DNA of 64,000 bases from assembly GCF_014698035.1 (NCBI RefSeq), contig NZ_JACJSF010000038.1:1-64000 (forward strand). The letters are read 5' to 3'. Positions within the stretch are counted from its first letter, which is position 1. Every line of letters starts with the position of its first letter. The notes beneath the pieces were generated by a model. That model worked only from the letters and a program-made list of their open reading frames with translations. It made no database searches and was not told the origin of the DNA. This document shows, in pieces, positions 27,131 through 36,060 of this stretch. Origin of the DNA: Desmonostoc muscorum FACHB-395. GTDB lineage: Bacteria; Cyanobacteriota; Cyanobacteriia; Cyanobacteriales; Nostocaceae. Made by a program: the position numbers and the translations under genes.

Positions 27131-27766
27131 ATGGAAGAAAATAAGTTAGTATTTGACCGCACTGGTAGCAGAAGAATATTAATGCAAGCACTAGAAGAAT
27201 CAGAAAGAAGATTAATTTTAGTTTGCCCTTGGGTAACAAACCAAGGTGTCAACGAATCCGTAATTAGCTCATTTACTAGGCTGCTTGAATCAGGAGTCGA
27301 GATTAATCTAGGGTGGGGATATAAACCAGATATTTTTGAGAAAAATAAGACTTATTTTTCTCAAAAAGATTTTGATAATATAATTAACTCATGGAAATAT
27401 TCTGGATTGAAAAAACTAATACCTTTAAAAGAGCGTTACCCTAATTTGGGGTTAAAGTTACTATGTACTCACGAAAAGTATTTAGTTTGTGATTACAATT
27501 TTGCTATGTTGGGCAGCCATAATTTTCTGACTTCCATTGAAAATAATGATGAGAGAGAAGTTGGATTTTATACTACAGATATTGGGATAGTTCAAGATTT
27601 AATAGAGCGTTTTGATAATGCTAAAAATTTCTATTCTGGAGATACTATTAATGAAGATGACTTCTTTTTTGATGAATTTAGCCTTGAACAAGAAGCAATG
27701 GGATACTATGCCTTTGGTGAAAATCTAGGAATTAGCTACGAACAATATCTAGATATGTTTTGTTAG
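27131..27766 (+). CDS. Phospholipase D-like phosphodiesterase/nuclease
   Basis: 211 residues with one HKD motif, H-E-K-YLVC-D (near residue 115), followed by the usual GSHNFL. Single-HKD proteins (Nuc, BfiI catalytic domain) act as dimers and cut phosphodiester bonds in DNA or RNA. The N-terminal SERRLILVCPWVTNQGV is the conserved strand of PLD-like defence nucleases. No partner gene or helicase is next to it. An orphan nuclease or decayed defence locus is inferred. Confidence 0.7.
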   Translation: MEENKLVFDRTGSRRILMQALEESERRLILVCPWVTNQGVNESVISSFTRLLESGVEINLGWGYKPDIFEKNKTYFSQKDFDNIINSWKYSGLKKLIPLKERYPNLGLKLLCTHEKYLVCDYNFAMLGSHNFLTSIENNDEREVGFYTTDIGIVQDLIERFDNAKNFYSGDTINEDDFFFDEFSLEQEAMGYYAFGENLGISYEQYLDMFC

Positions 27767-27894
27767 GAGTTAAATTTAAACTTTAATAGCTAAATCAGAA
27801 TTTAGCTTTCCTTATTATGAAAACACGTAGCAATTTAATTACCAGTTATTGAATAAGAGTAATCTGCTATAATTAGTCAATTTCTTAATTTCTC

Positions 27895-28018
27895 TCACTC
27901 CGAATCCTTCAACATTCCCGTCAACAATTCCGACATCTCCCACAAGTCTTTATTCCAGTTATCGTCATAAATCATCAGCGTTCGCGGGTCAGCATGACGG
28001 CTCAACTTCTGCACCTTT
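27895..28018 (-). pseudogene. C-terminal piece of an interrupted tyrosine recombinase
   Basis: The minus frame reads KVQKLSRHADPRTLMIYDDN and on to a stop at 27895. S-R-H and the Y-D-D-N tyrosine box match the intact recombinase at 29916 (FSRHAQVQTVLKYDDN). The upstream part of the same gene continues at 28787, after an insert. Confidence 0.7.
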
Positions 28019-28803
28019 TTAATGAACAGTGCCAGCAAAAAGATTGTTTAATACTCAAAATCATAATGTCAAATAATTCTGTTTCTTTTTTAAGAATATC
28101 TATTCATCCAAGCACTGTAATCATACAAGGCGAACCATATAAACGTGTGCTGAAAGAGATTGGAGTATCTATTAATAAATCAATTATTGAATTAGAACAG
28201 ATTAAAAAAACAAATGAATTTCCAGAAGAATATTTGGAAAGTATTGCAGAAGATGAATGTTTAGTTGTTGAACATCTTCTTGGCACAGCTTTTGTTTTAT
28301 GCCAAGGATATATAACAAAGGTTGTATCGAAAATTAAACAATATCATAAGTTAGCAGAACACAAAGGTGCAAAATTAACCACTACTGACGGTCAAAAAAA
28401 CAGCATTTTAAAGTTTGCTTATAATCAAAATAAATTTTCATCTTCTATTCAGTTAATTGATGGATTTGCAAATTACTTTAAGCATCGAGATGAATGGAAT
28501 CTCAACTGGGAAAAACTTAATGATAATCAAAAAAAAACTGCTGAAGTTATTAAAGAAGTATTAACAAAACCTTATAATGAAACTAATATTATTTTGGCTG
28601 GTTCTTATTATTTAGGAAATACTGAGTATAATAATCCCTTAATATTTTTTGACAAGCTAGAGCAATGGCATCTTAGCCTAGCTTCTGCTTACGACAAAGA
28701 ATTAATCGCCTACGATACTGCATATAGAGATGGCACACAATGGAAATAAGACTTGCTCTAAAGAATTATTATTGAAGATATTCAATTCAATTTCTGCACC
28801 TTT
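28019..28803. mobile_element. 785-bp single-gene insert in a recombinase gene, flanked by a 17-bp direct repeat
   Basis: TCAAYTTCTGCACCTTT occurs at 28002-28018 and again at 28787-28803, one mismatch apart. Both copies encode the KVQKL of the interrupted recombinase. Removing one copy and the intervening DNA restores the reading frame. The only gene inside is 28066-28749. No terminal inverted repeats or transposase are present. Confidence 0.65.
28066..28749 (+). CDS. Hypothetical cargo protein of the insert, possibly HEPN-like
   Basis: 227 residues from ATG 28066. The open frame extends to 27994, but that part is host recombinase DNA. All-helical, with a conserved-looking block IDGFANYFKHRDEWN that recalls HEPN or RNase-like active-site segments, though a clear R-x4-6-H is not present. 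AT-rich codons differ from the flanks. As the only gene in the insert it is probably a selected cargo, perhaps defence or toxin. Not assigned to a named family. Confidence 0.5.
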   Translation: MSNNSVSFLRISIHPSTVIIQGEPYKRVLKEIGVSINKSIIELEQIKKTNEFPEEYLESIAEDECLVVEHLLGTAFVLCQGYITKVVSKIKQYHKLAEHKGAKLTTTDGQKNSILKFAYNQNKFSSSIQLIDGFANYFKHRDEWNLNWEKLNDNQKKTAEVIKEVLTKPYNETNIILAGSYYLGNTEYNNPLIFFDKLEQWHLSLASAYDKELIAYDTAYRDGTQWK

Positions 28804-28963
28804 CTGATATTCTCGCCTGTGACATCGAGCGCCGCCGTAATTGCCGAATGCCTGACCCTATGCGGTGACATTTTCCTGCATAGGGAAGGAATGATATCAA
28901 TCGTGATATCAATGCCCCACAAAGTGCGATGGTGTAACCGCCCATCTACGCTGGCGATCGGAT
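28787..28963 (-). pseudogene. Upstream piece of the interrupted tyrosine recombinase
   Basis: The minus frame includes KMSPHRVRHSAITAALD then GENIRKVQKL, the H-x-x-R box of tyrosine recombinases. It is nearly the same as MSPHRVRHSAIT in the intact gene at 29916. Further upstream the frame is broken by a stop near 28968. Confidence 0.65.
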
Positions 28964-29330
28964 CGCTTCACCACCTAGACGGGACTTTCCTGAGTGAGCT
29001 TAGGGCTAAACCGCAATATCCAGATTCATACAGCATTATTACTTAGTCAAATCGTCAGCCCTTACACTTTCATAGAAGGAAAATTCTCTTCATCGCCCTC
29101 AATAATTGTCAATCAACTGACAAGAACTCGCCCCTGACCCACTCCCCCCCTTGTTGCGAGATAGTGCGACAATGTCAGTTTTCACACCACTTAGAGTAAT
29201 AAATACCCCTGAGCGGCTAAGATGGTCAGCAGGGGAGCAGAGGGGCTTCTTGTGCAGGAGCGTAGAGGAACAGGGAAATGGAAAGAGAAGCGATTAAGAA
29301 TCACGATGAATATTTATTCTGAAATCCAAG
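28964..29330. other. 367-bp intergenic region
   Basis: No supported ORF. It probably holds decayed recombinase sequence and the promoter of the next gene. Confidence 0.3.
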
Positions 29331-29792
29331 ATGACGAACAGCAAGACAAAATTAATTCAAATCAACCCTCATGCGACTAAACCAGAAGAATATGCAGCGA
29401 TTACTGCCAACGCCAGAATCCAAATTCAGGCAAGAAAGCGTATCGGTACACGAGACGACGATGGAACAGCAATAATTGAACAATGGTGGGTAGAAACTGA
29501 TTTACTTGCTTATCTTCCAACATGGGATCTAGAGGATATCCAGAAAGGACGCGATTATGCGGTGATTACTCCACAGGCAGATTTTTACCCTTCATGGTGG
29601 TATCAACCTTGGGAGTGGCAAGAAAATCAGCGTCAATTGCTCACCCGCGCTAGAAGCTCAATGGATATTCACCCTGATGACTATCAACAGTTAAAAACTT
29701 CTTGCCACAAAATTCGAGAGCAAATCGGAAAAGAATTCTTGATTAGTAGGAATGGGCTTGCCTGGGGATGGAAAGATTTTAAGATTATTTAG
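29331..29792 (+). CDS. Hypothetical Trp-rich protein
   Basis: 153 residues, no family recognised. Trp/Tyr-rich stretches (IIEQWWVETDLLAYLPTWDL; YPSWWYQPWEWQENQ) suggest a compact beta fold. It precedes the intact recombinase by 123 bp on the same strand. Confidence 0.45.
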   Translation: MTNSKTKLIQINPHATKPEEYAAITANARIQIQARKRIGTRDDDGTAIIEQWWVETDLLAYLPTWDLEDIQKGRDYAVITPQADFYPSWWYQPWEWQENQRQLLTRARSSMDIHPDDYQQLKTSCHKIREQIGKEFLISRNGLAWGWKDFKII

Positions 29793-29915
29793 AAATTTCT
29801 AGTTGCTCTCTAATCCTGGTTTGAAAATGCCTTGGTTGCAGGTCGTTACAATTAACAACCCATAGCCCTGGCTGATGAATAAAAATTAAACATCTTCTCT
29901 CCTCTGCTTAAACCC

Positions 29916-30908
29916 ATGAACCCCATTCACCCGGAAAATCTTAGTGTTCTAGAAAACTCGCTGGCGTTAGCGATCGGAGAAGATTTTTCTCTAGAGAATG
30001 ACCCCGATGTGATTCAGCAGCTGATTGGTGATAAGCGGAGTGAAAACACTAAGCGCGAATACCAAAAAGACCTGAAAGATTTCTTCCTGTTCATTGCCAA
30101 GAAAGAACCCAGCCGGGATTTAGTTCTAGAGTTTCTTCACCTGGAACAACGTCACGCCGTTGCTGTGGTTCTCAAGTACAAAGCGCACCTGATTAAGAAA
30201 AAGCTGGCTGAAGCTACGGTGAATCGTCGCCTTAGTGCTATCAAGTCAATGGTGGAGATGGGGCGACGGTTAGGGGTCTGCAATTTCTCCCTAGATGATG
30301 TCAAAGGTGAAAAGGTCGAAACCTACCGTGACACAATGGGCATTCCAGCCGAGGACTATGCCCTAGTCATAGCGTTGGTTGACCGCAGTACTCTTAAGGG
30401 CAAGCGCGATTATGCCATTATGCGGTTACTTTGGGATAATGGCTTGCGTCGTCAGGAGATAGTCAATCTAAATGTGCGTGACTTTAACGCCAAAGAGAAA
30501 ACTCTTGAAATCCTGGGTAAAGGTAAGGGTAGCCAGAAGGAAGTTATTGACCTATCAGACAGAACGGTTGATGCAATCACCAGTTGGATAAAAGCCAATA
30601 AGAAGAAACGTGGCAATGAACCGCTTTTCACCGTGCTGGCCTATTACAAGAATGGAGCAAGATTAACCGGGGAGGCAATCAGGCGACTGGTGGACGGGCT
30701 TTGCAAGCAAGCTGGAATTACTAAGAAGATGTCACCACATCGTGTCCGCCACAGTGCGATTACCACAGTATTGGATTTGAACAATGGCAACTACCGTGCT
30801 ACCCAGCGTTTCAGCAGACACGCCCAAGTGCAGACGGTGTTGAAATATGATGATAACCGCCAGCGCTTGCAAAAGCAGATGAGCGACTCAATATCAGAAC
30901 TGATTTAG
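29916..30908 (+). CDS. Tyrosine recombinase (XerC/D-like integrase)
   Basis: 330 residues with a full catalytic set: R178 (GLRRQE), K near 203-205, H275-R-V-R278, H302 (FSRH) and Y311 (KYDDN). The N-terminal core-binding domain covers 35-120. Such enzymes resolve plasmid dimers or integrate elements. The interrupted copy at 27895-28963 is its close relative and lies in opposite orientation, so the two could be arms of an old integrative element. Confidence 0.85.
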   Translation: MNPIHPENLSVLENSLALAIGEDFSLENDPDVIQQLIGDKRSENTKREYQKDLKDFFLFIAKKEPSRDLVLEFLHLEQRHAVAVVLKYKAHLIKKKLAEATVNRRLSAIKSMVEMGRRLGVCNFSLDDVKGEKVETYRDTMGIPAEDYALVIALVDRSTLKGKRDYAIMRLLWDNGLRRQEIVNLNVRDFNAKEKTLEILGKGKGSQKEVIDLSDRTVDAITSWIKANKKKRGNEPLFTVLAYYKNGARLTGEAIRRLVDGLCKQAGITKKMSPHRVRHSAITTVLDLNNGNYRATQRFSRHAQVQTVLKYDDNRQRLQKQMSDSISELI

Positions 30909-30938
30909 AAAAAACCTAAAAATCTTGATAAGCCGGAG

Positions 30939-31481
30939 TTAGATATTGTCAATTTGAAAATTATGGGGATTTTTCAGGATAAAATGATTGTCAACTTTTA
31001 CTAAATCACCTGTGCAGTGAATTGGTAAACGTTCCTGATAGGCTTTAATGGCTAAGATATAATCGTGGTCTACTAGTTCGGTTTTAATTTCTTGTAATTT
31101 ATCAAAAACTGCACATAGTAAAATAATTTCTCCACTGAGTTGCTCAATGTGGGGGGTAGCGATTTGCATGACCACACCTTGCACGGTGAAATTAGGATAA
31201 TTGGTAATAAATTCGCTTAATATATCAACTTGGTCACGATTTTCTACTGTCTCCAACGTTTTTAATATATCGCTGATTCTTTCGGCATAATCTCCTAAAC
31301 TATGTTGGAGAGGTAGCAGGATTTCATACTCAGGAACGGCATCTTTTTTTAATCGCCAAATTGCCCCGGCATCATTATATATACGCCCTGTTTCATGCCA
31401 GCCTGTTGCTTGCAAATGTGCCTGTATCACATTAGGGTTAACAGTTTTGAGTATTTGACTGTCTTTAATAGTAACTTTCAT
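30939..31481 (-). CDS. Hypothetical partner of the DUF4365-like protein
   Basis: 180 residues. The gene overlaps the upstream one by 4 bp (ATGA), so the pair is translationally coupled. ATGWHETGRIYNDAGAIWRL and LLPLQHSLGDYAERISDIL look like a conserved substrate- or partner-binding domain. The protein has no recognised catalytic motif. By association it is the second component of a two-gene nuclease or toxin-like system. Confidence 0.6.
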   Translation of the reverse strand: MKVTIKDSQILKTVNPNVIQAHLQATGWHETGRIYNDAGAIWRLKKDAVPEYEILLPLQHSLGDYAERISDILKTLETVENRDQVDILSEFITNYPNFTVQGVVMQIATPHIEQLSGEIILLCAVFDKLQEIKTELVDHDYILAIKAYQERLPIHCTGDLVKVDNHFILKNPHNFQIDNI

Positions 31482-31972
31482 GGTAAATCTCCAAAACTAA
31501 TGCGTTGAATGATGGTTTGGAGTGATACGGGTGTCAACTGATTACTACGGGGTATTTCAATAGTAACATTGGTTAGATTTTCGGTGTCTGGCATTTCGCG
31601 CAAGGATACCCAGTAACCACAATGTCTTAGACACAGTTCATCTTCGGTTTGTTTTATCCAGTCTGTTATTTTTTCTGGAACTAAAACGACAACTAAAATC
31701 CGAGGGACAAGGGCATTGATTTTTAAATCATTATAGTTTTTGAGATTAAGAGGATATTTAATATAGTTTTCCTCAAGAATATCTCTGGATGTACATTTTA
31801 GTTGTAGTTCTAGTCTAGGGGAAAGGATTTTACCTGTACCGCCTCTGCTAACTATGCCTAAATCTACGCTGTCGTTATCAACTTCTGGTCTATATAAAGA
31901 ATAACCTGCAACGGCGGCGATGGCTCTAATATAGGTAATGCTAAATTGTTCTTTTTGTTGGTTGATATCCAT
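31478..31972 (-). CDS. DUF4365-like PD-(D/E)XK nuclease-fold protein
   Basis: 164 residues. NDSVDLGIVSRGG, then RLELQLKCTS has the spacing of a PD-(D/E)XK core (D, then E-x-Q/K on the next strand), as in DUF4365 proteins. These are linked to restriction and defence islands. The substrate is unknown. It is the first gene of a two-gene operon. Confidence 0.6.
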   Translation of the reverse strand: MDINQQKEQFSITYIRAIAAVAGYSLYRPEVDNDSVDLGIVSRGGTGKILSPRLELQLKCTSRDILEENYIKYPLNLKNYNDLKINALVPRILVVVLVPEKITDWIKQTEDELCLRHCGYWVSLREMPDTENLTNVTIEIPRSNQLTPVSLQTIIQRISFGDLP

Positions 31973-32049
31973 TAAATTACAAATTACAAATCAAGCTAAT
32001 ACCAACAGCATCGATTGTTACTCAAGCAAGATACTTTCCAAAGAATGCG

Positions 32050-32448
32050 CTAAGAGAACTTTTGCATCATCGACTGCGCCCGTCGCATATTTGCCACTTG
32101 CTGCCTGTAATCATTCTTCGTTATCGCTTCAGATAACACTGCACTGAGAAATTCTGGATTTGCCTCACAATACTCAAACATGGCTTCAATCAGAACCTCT
32201 CGACAAATGCCGTTCTCCCGACACACCTCTTGTAGGCGTGAGCTTACTCCCTGCTCCAACCGCAGCGTACTCTGCTTTGTTTGCAACGGTTGTTTAGATA
32301 CATTAGCCTGATTTTCTGTAACTTCAGGTATCTGACTTTCTTGGTTTCTAGATATCGAGGTATCTGGACTTCCAGAATTTAACGAAGTATCTCGACTTTT
32401 GACAGAAGGACGGCTTCGCTGTTTCAATCGCTCTAATGCATCACTCAT
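32050..32448 (-). CDS. parB: ParB-like centromere-binding partner of ParA
   Basis: 132 residues. The N-terminal 70 residues are basic and disordered. The C-terminal half (STLRLEQGVSSRLQEVCREN-GICREVLIEAMFEYCEANPE) fits an RHH or HTH centromere binder. The start overlaps the parA stop by 8 bp. It would bind parS and activate ParA ATPase. Its own coding DNA (32325-32395) repeats the operator motif found upstream of parA. Confidence 0.7.
   Translation of the reverse strand: MSDALERLKQRSRPSVKSRDTSLNSGSPDTSISRNQESQIPEVTENQANVSKQPLQTKQSTLRLEQGVSSRLQEVCRENGICREVLIEAMFEYCEANPEFLSAVLSEAITKNDYRQQVANMRRAQSMMQKFS
32325..32395. repeat. parS-like motifs inside the parB coding region
   Basis: Complement of 32348-32367 is CCAGATACCTCGATATCTAG, matching 17 of 18 positions of AGATACCTCGATTTCTAG upstream of parA. 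Flanking copies: complement of CAGGTATCTGA (32325) and CGAAGTATCTCGA (32383). Confidence 0.6.
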
Positions 32449-33205
32449 GAGTTAACGCCTCAATAATTTGCTCAAAGGGATATTGCAGGTCGGATTGCCC
32501 CAGGTCTGACAACAACTTGCCTTGTCGGATTGCACTCTTAAACTTCTCCGACTCGCGGATAGAAGGTAAAATTGGAATGTCGAGAGCAAACTCTCGCATC
32601 GCTTCAATATTTTGCCTGCCTTCTAAGGTTTGGGTGTTTCCTACCCAGCGATCTCGAAAAGGAACTATCCCTAATACTCTCCCTGTAAATGCCATTAAGT
32701 TGGCTTGTTCTGTTAAGAAGCTCAGGGTATCAATTAAGCTGTTGGTTCCCTTAACATTGGCTTCGACGGGGATGATGACATAATCAGACGTTCCCACCGC
32801 TGTTAGGCACAGTTGGGAGCGCGATGGTTGCACGTCAATCAGGACATAATCAAAGATATTGGCTACAGATTTGAGGCGTAGTTTGAGGATAAATGCTCCT
32901 GTACCACTGCTACTCAGGAAATCTGAAACCTTGAACAGTCCCCTATCCGCTGGGATCAGAAATAGATTTTCATGGGTGGTAGGGTAAATACCATCTTCTG
33001 TTGTCACTTGCCCAGTTAGCACTTCAAATAAGCTCGGCTGGTTTGGGTCTACCTCGTGATTTAAATAAAAAGTCAGATTTGCTTGTGGATCTGCGTCGAT
33101 AGTCAACACTCGTAAGCCAAGTCGTGCTAGTAGCAGTGAGGTAAAGAAGATAGTTGTTGTTTTCCCCTGTCCGCCGGAGAGGGAGATGGATGAGCAGGTT
33201 CGCAT
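32441..33205 (-). CDS. parA: ParA-type plasmid partition ATPase
   Basis: 254 residues. Walker A is SGGQGKTTT rather than the usual KGG-x-GKT, lacking the first Lys of the deviant motif but retaining GKT. Then come DADPQANLTFYL (A'), LIDVQPSRS (B) and IIPVEAN. Short, without an N-terminal HTH, so a type Ib-like or cyanobacterial ParA. It forms a dynamic nucleoid-bound gradient that positions plasmid-ParB complexes. It starts at ATG 33203 with iterons upstream. Confidence 0.85.
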   Translation of the reverse strand: MRTCSSISLSGGQGKTTTIFFTSLLLARLGLRVLTIDADPQANLTFYLNHEVDPNQPSLFEVLTGQVTTEDGIYPTTHENLFLIPADRGLFKVSDFLSSSGTGAFILKLRLKSVANIFDYVLIDVQPSRSQLCLTAVGTSDYVIIPVEANVKGTNSLIDTLSFLTEQANLMAFTGRVLGIVPFRDRWVGNTQTLEGRQNIEAMREFALDIPILPSIRESEKFKSAIRQGKLLSDLGQSDLQYPFEQIIEALTHE

Positions 33206-33257
33206 GGGTTAAACCCCCAATTCGATATAGCAGAGCATACAGATATTAACTCTAACT

Positions 33258-33356
33258 GTCTAGATATTTAGATATCCAATTAAAAAGATACCTGAGTATC
33301 AAGATACCTCGATTTCTAGGCATCTTGATATACCTGAGTATCAAGGTGTCTTGGTG
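33258..33356. promoter_or_regulatory. parA operator / parS iterons
   Basis: AGATACCTGAGTATC at 33286, AGATACCTCGATTTCTAG at 33302, and ATATACCTGAGTATC at about 33328, with GATATC-like palindromes at 33261 and 33271. Direct and inverted copies of one motif lie just upstream of parA, as expected of an auto-regulatory centromere. Confidence 0.65.
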
Positions 33357-33578
33357 ATCACTAATGGGCTGGTTTAGGCAGAGGGCAGAAAGAAGAAAAC
33401 TACAGAAATTCCTGCGTTTCTTGGGTTACAGAACCTCTACATCAAAATCTTGTCTTCGGGTCGCACGCACGGATGCTCATTTCACCCACTTACGGAAAGG
33501 ATTTTCATTGATACTGTATAAAATTTGTCTCTTTAGCACTGTATAGTGGTCAAAGGGGCATTAGAGGACTACAAAAGT
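33357..33578. other. Intergenic; a short ORF is unsupported
   Basis: A 60-codon frame at 33364-33546 has no known domain and an unusual composition; I do not call it. The promoter of the serine recombinase probably lies here. Confidence 0.3.
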
Positions 33579-34268
33579 ATGGCTACAGCAAGAAAATCAA
33601 AAGTAATCGACACAAACACGGTGGTAATTTATTGTCGGGTGTCCACTGACCAACAAGAGAAATCAGGGCTGGGCTTGGAGGCTCAATTAGACTTGTGCCG
33701 TCAAGTAGCCCAACAATTAGGCTTGGAAATTATTGGAGAATTTGAGGAGACAGTAAGCGGGAAGATAGACCCGAAAGAACGCCCGATTTTCTGCCAAGCT
33801 GTGACATTAGCCCAAATGAATGGATCGAAGATTTTAGTCGCCAAACTAGACCGATTCAGCCGTGAAATGTATCATGTCAGTGGCTTTACTCAAAAATATA
33901 TGTGGTGCAAGGAAACGCCAGATTTATTGATAGCTTCATCGCCTAAAATGAGTCAGATGGAAATTTATATTTGGGCAATGCTGGCAGAGCAAGAAAGAAA
34001 ACAAATAGGTGAGCGCACTCGCGCAGCCTTGGCAGTGAAGAAAGCCCAAGGCTATGAATTAGGTAAGGCAGGGAGAACGGCTTCTGTAGCGAAAGCAAGA
34101 GCAAATTCGGAAGATGCGATCGCACTTGCAGAACAACTACGGGGCGAGGGATTGGGCTATTCAAAAATTGCTGACAGACTTAACGAATTGGGTCTGACCA
34201 CCTCAAAGGGTGGTCAATGGTACGCGGCGAACATACGACAAAGATTGATGAGTATTGGCATTAATTAA
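33579..34268 (+). CDS. Serine recombinase (resolvase/invertase family)
   Basis: 229 residues from ATG 33579; a GTG at 33546 would add 11 residues. VIYCRVSTDQQ holds the catalytic Ser after the R of the resolvase N-terminus, and KLDRFSRE and AEQERKQIGERTRAALA are the conserved Arg and E-helix segments. The C-terminal part is a DNA-binding HTH (GLGYSKIADRLNELGLTTS). Being next to parA, it may be a dimer-resolution system. An imperfect 15-bp hairpin with HIP1 cores follows at 34305. Confidence 0.8.
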   Translation: MATARKSKVIDTNTVVIYCRVSTDQQEKSGLGLEAQLDLCRQVAQQLGLEIIGEFEETVSGKIDPKERPIFCQAVTLAQMNGSKILVAKLDRFSREMYHVSGFTQKYMWCKETPDLLIASSPKMSQMEIYIWAMLAEQERKQIGERTRAALAVKKAQGYELGKAGRTASVAKARANSEDAIALAEQLRGEGLGYSKIADRLNELGLTTSKGGQWYAANIRQRLMSIGIN

Positions 34269-34304
34269 ACATTGCAATTAACTACTATAAATATGTGGTC
34301 TAAA

Positions 34305-34358
34305 AAAGTGCGATCGCATTTCCTCTTGTTGGTAATTTAGAGGATGCGATCGCACTTT
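34305..34358. terminator. HIP1-containing long hairpin
   Basis: AAAGTGCGATCGCAT and its exact complement ATGCGATCGCACTTT, with a further CCTCT/AGAGG pairing inside. It ends the serine recombinase transcript. GCGATCGC is the cyanobacterial HIP1 palindrome. Confidence 0.6.
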
Positions 34359-34441
34359 GGGATTTTAGGAAATTGGCAGGCTTCTAGACTAGCAAAGATG
34401 CCAATTTAGCCCCTCCAGAATGCCCTAGAAGGGCATCAAAA

Positions 34442-34786
34442 TTACTTGGCAGTATGAATCATCGTCTGTAAAATCTGCCATGCAGAATTGAAAATTTGGA
34501 CTTCTTTATCATCAGCAGGCTGCCATAAGATTGGTTGCTTGCCTCTGATTTTTTGGGCATTTTCAAAAAGCACTGAATTGATGAATCCGTAAGCCCAGAT
34601 GTTACCCGATTTAGAGCAATAGCTTAGGTAGCCAGCCCCGATAATATAGCCGCGTTTCGCGTCTTCAGGTGACATATCTAAATATTGAAAAGCTGAGTCT
34701 GACTCTGTTGAAATACCTGAATGGAAGAATACCCAGCCACGATATTTAGTTTCTCGATAACGATATTCCTCGCGTTTCTCACCCAA
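34442..34786 (-). pseudogene. ASCH-like domain protein, N-terminally truncated by the ISL3-like element
   Basis: 114 residues. EEYRYRETKYRGWVFFHSG and GYIIGAGYLSYC match the conserved centre of the ASCH (RNA-binding, ASC-1 homology) fold, but about 25-30 N-terminal residues that should precede KREEYR are missing. The reading frame starts only 5 bp from the IS inverted repeat at 34791, so the insertion probably removed the original start. No continuation was found after 39920. Confidence 0.5.
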
Positions 34787-34883
34787 TGCCGGGTCTTGTC
34801 CACTTTTGGTGATCTAGTTTGGAGATATTAGTTTAGGCGATCGCAAAAATACAGTTTACTTTTCACCCTCGCCTGCTTACGCT

Positions 34884-35727
34884 TTATATAGCCAGCAAGA
34901 ACCGACGCTCAAGTAAATCTATTCCTGCGCGACCGTACATTTGCCGTTTCAACATTTTCAACCGGTTGATGTGACCTTCAACAGGGCCATTGCTCACTGA
35001 AAGCGTTACACCAGCCTTGACAGCATCATAGTCTTCTCGCAAACTTTTAGCAAAGTTGCGAAAAGGAGAAAGAATGCTATTCTCCGACTGTATCAGCCAA
35101 AGATCAAGTTGTTCAGGTTGTCGAGTACGCACCACTTGAGCAAAACCTTGACCTAATTCAATTGCCTCAGCTAATTGGGGGTGTTGTGCCGTTAGCAGTG
35201 CAATTAGTTGTTCATCGCCTCGCTTCCACAATTCCTGTCGTCGCAGCACAAGCCAAGCTGCCCGACTAGGAGTAAGAGACTTCTTCTGCGGTTCAGCAAC
35301 TATAGGCAGAGGTTTATTTACCAGCCGTTGCCTCAGTTTCAAACCTTGTGAGGAGCGCAACCGACGGGTGTAGCGGGCTACAGTATCATAGCTACCAGAG
35401 TAACCACGCCGTTGAATTTCCTCAAACAACCCTTTGGTATCGATATAACCCTCGTTCCAGCGTTTGAGAAGATAATCTTTGTAAGGGTTCAGCAGACTTC
35501 GACCACGGTCGCTACGTCCCTGACGTTCAACAAATGTGGGACTACTCAGGTAACGAAACACAGTTCCATGACCAATACCAAGTCTGCGGGCAATAGCTTG
35601 TCCCGACCACCCTTGGCGATGTAATTCCCAAACTTGTTGATAAATTGCTAGTCTTCGTGTACGGCGCTGTTCAGCAAGATGCTCCTGTTTAGTCGGTGTT
35701 GGGGGTGGCGGTACTGGTGCAACTACT
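34884..35727 (-). pseudogene. ISL3-like transposase, C-terminal part
   Basis: The frame from VVAPVPPPPTPTKQEHL onwards carries an HTH (WSGQAIARRLGIGHGTVFRY) and the ISL3 C-terminal end GPVEGHINRLKMLKRQMYGR-AGIDLLERRFLLA. It continues the N-terminal part at 38825-39690 when the nested element and one 6-bp duplication are removed. Confidence 0.8.
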
Positions 35728-35982
35728 TGTAGCGAACTGCAAACATCCAGCGATAAAACTGCAAACAAGGCGATTTTGAAACCACATTCTCTGCAAATAA
35801 GGGTGGTCTCAAAACCACATTCTCTGCAAATGAAACTGCAAACATAATTTTCAAACTGCAAACAAGGGTTTTGAAACCACATTCTCTGCAAATAAGCTGT
35901 AACCTTTGCGGGGATTGAGGTACAGCATTTATCTCTCTATAAGTGTCCAGTTTATACGAACTTTTATGCCGGACATATATGT
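35728..35982. repeat. Left terminal inverted repeat of the nested transposon
   Basis: Contains repeated AACCACATTCTCTGCAAATA motifs and the end TGTAGCGAACTGCAAACATC. Matches 38570-38824 in reverse complement with about two or three mismatches. Confidence 0.85.
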
Positions 35983-36060
35983 ACGCTTTTCGTGGTTTAA
36001 TTTGAACTAATACCGTTCGATTAAATCTATAAAGCTGTTTAAATCGACAGCCATTCGGGT

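Noticed and set aside
28819..29046. 75-codon plus-strand ORF
   Set aside because: It overlaps, in antisense, the clear tyrosine-recombinase remnant (HRVRHSAIT on minus), which explains the sequence better.
33364..33546. 60-codon plus-strand ORF before the serine recombinase
   Set aside because: No domain, no good ribosome-binding site; unusual residue mix.
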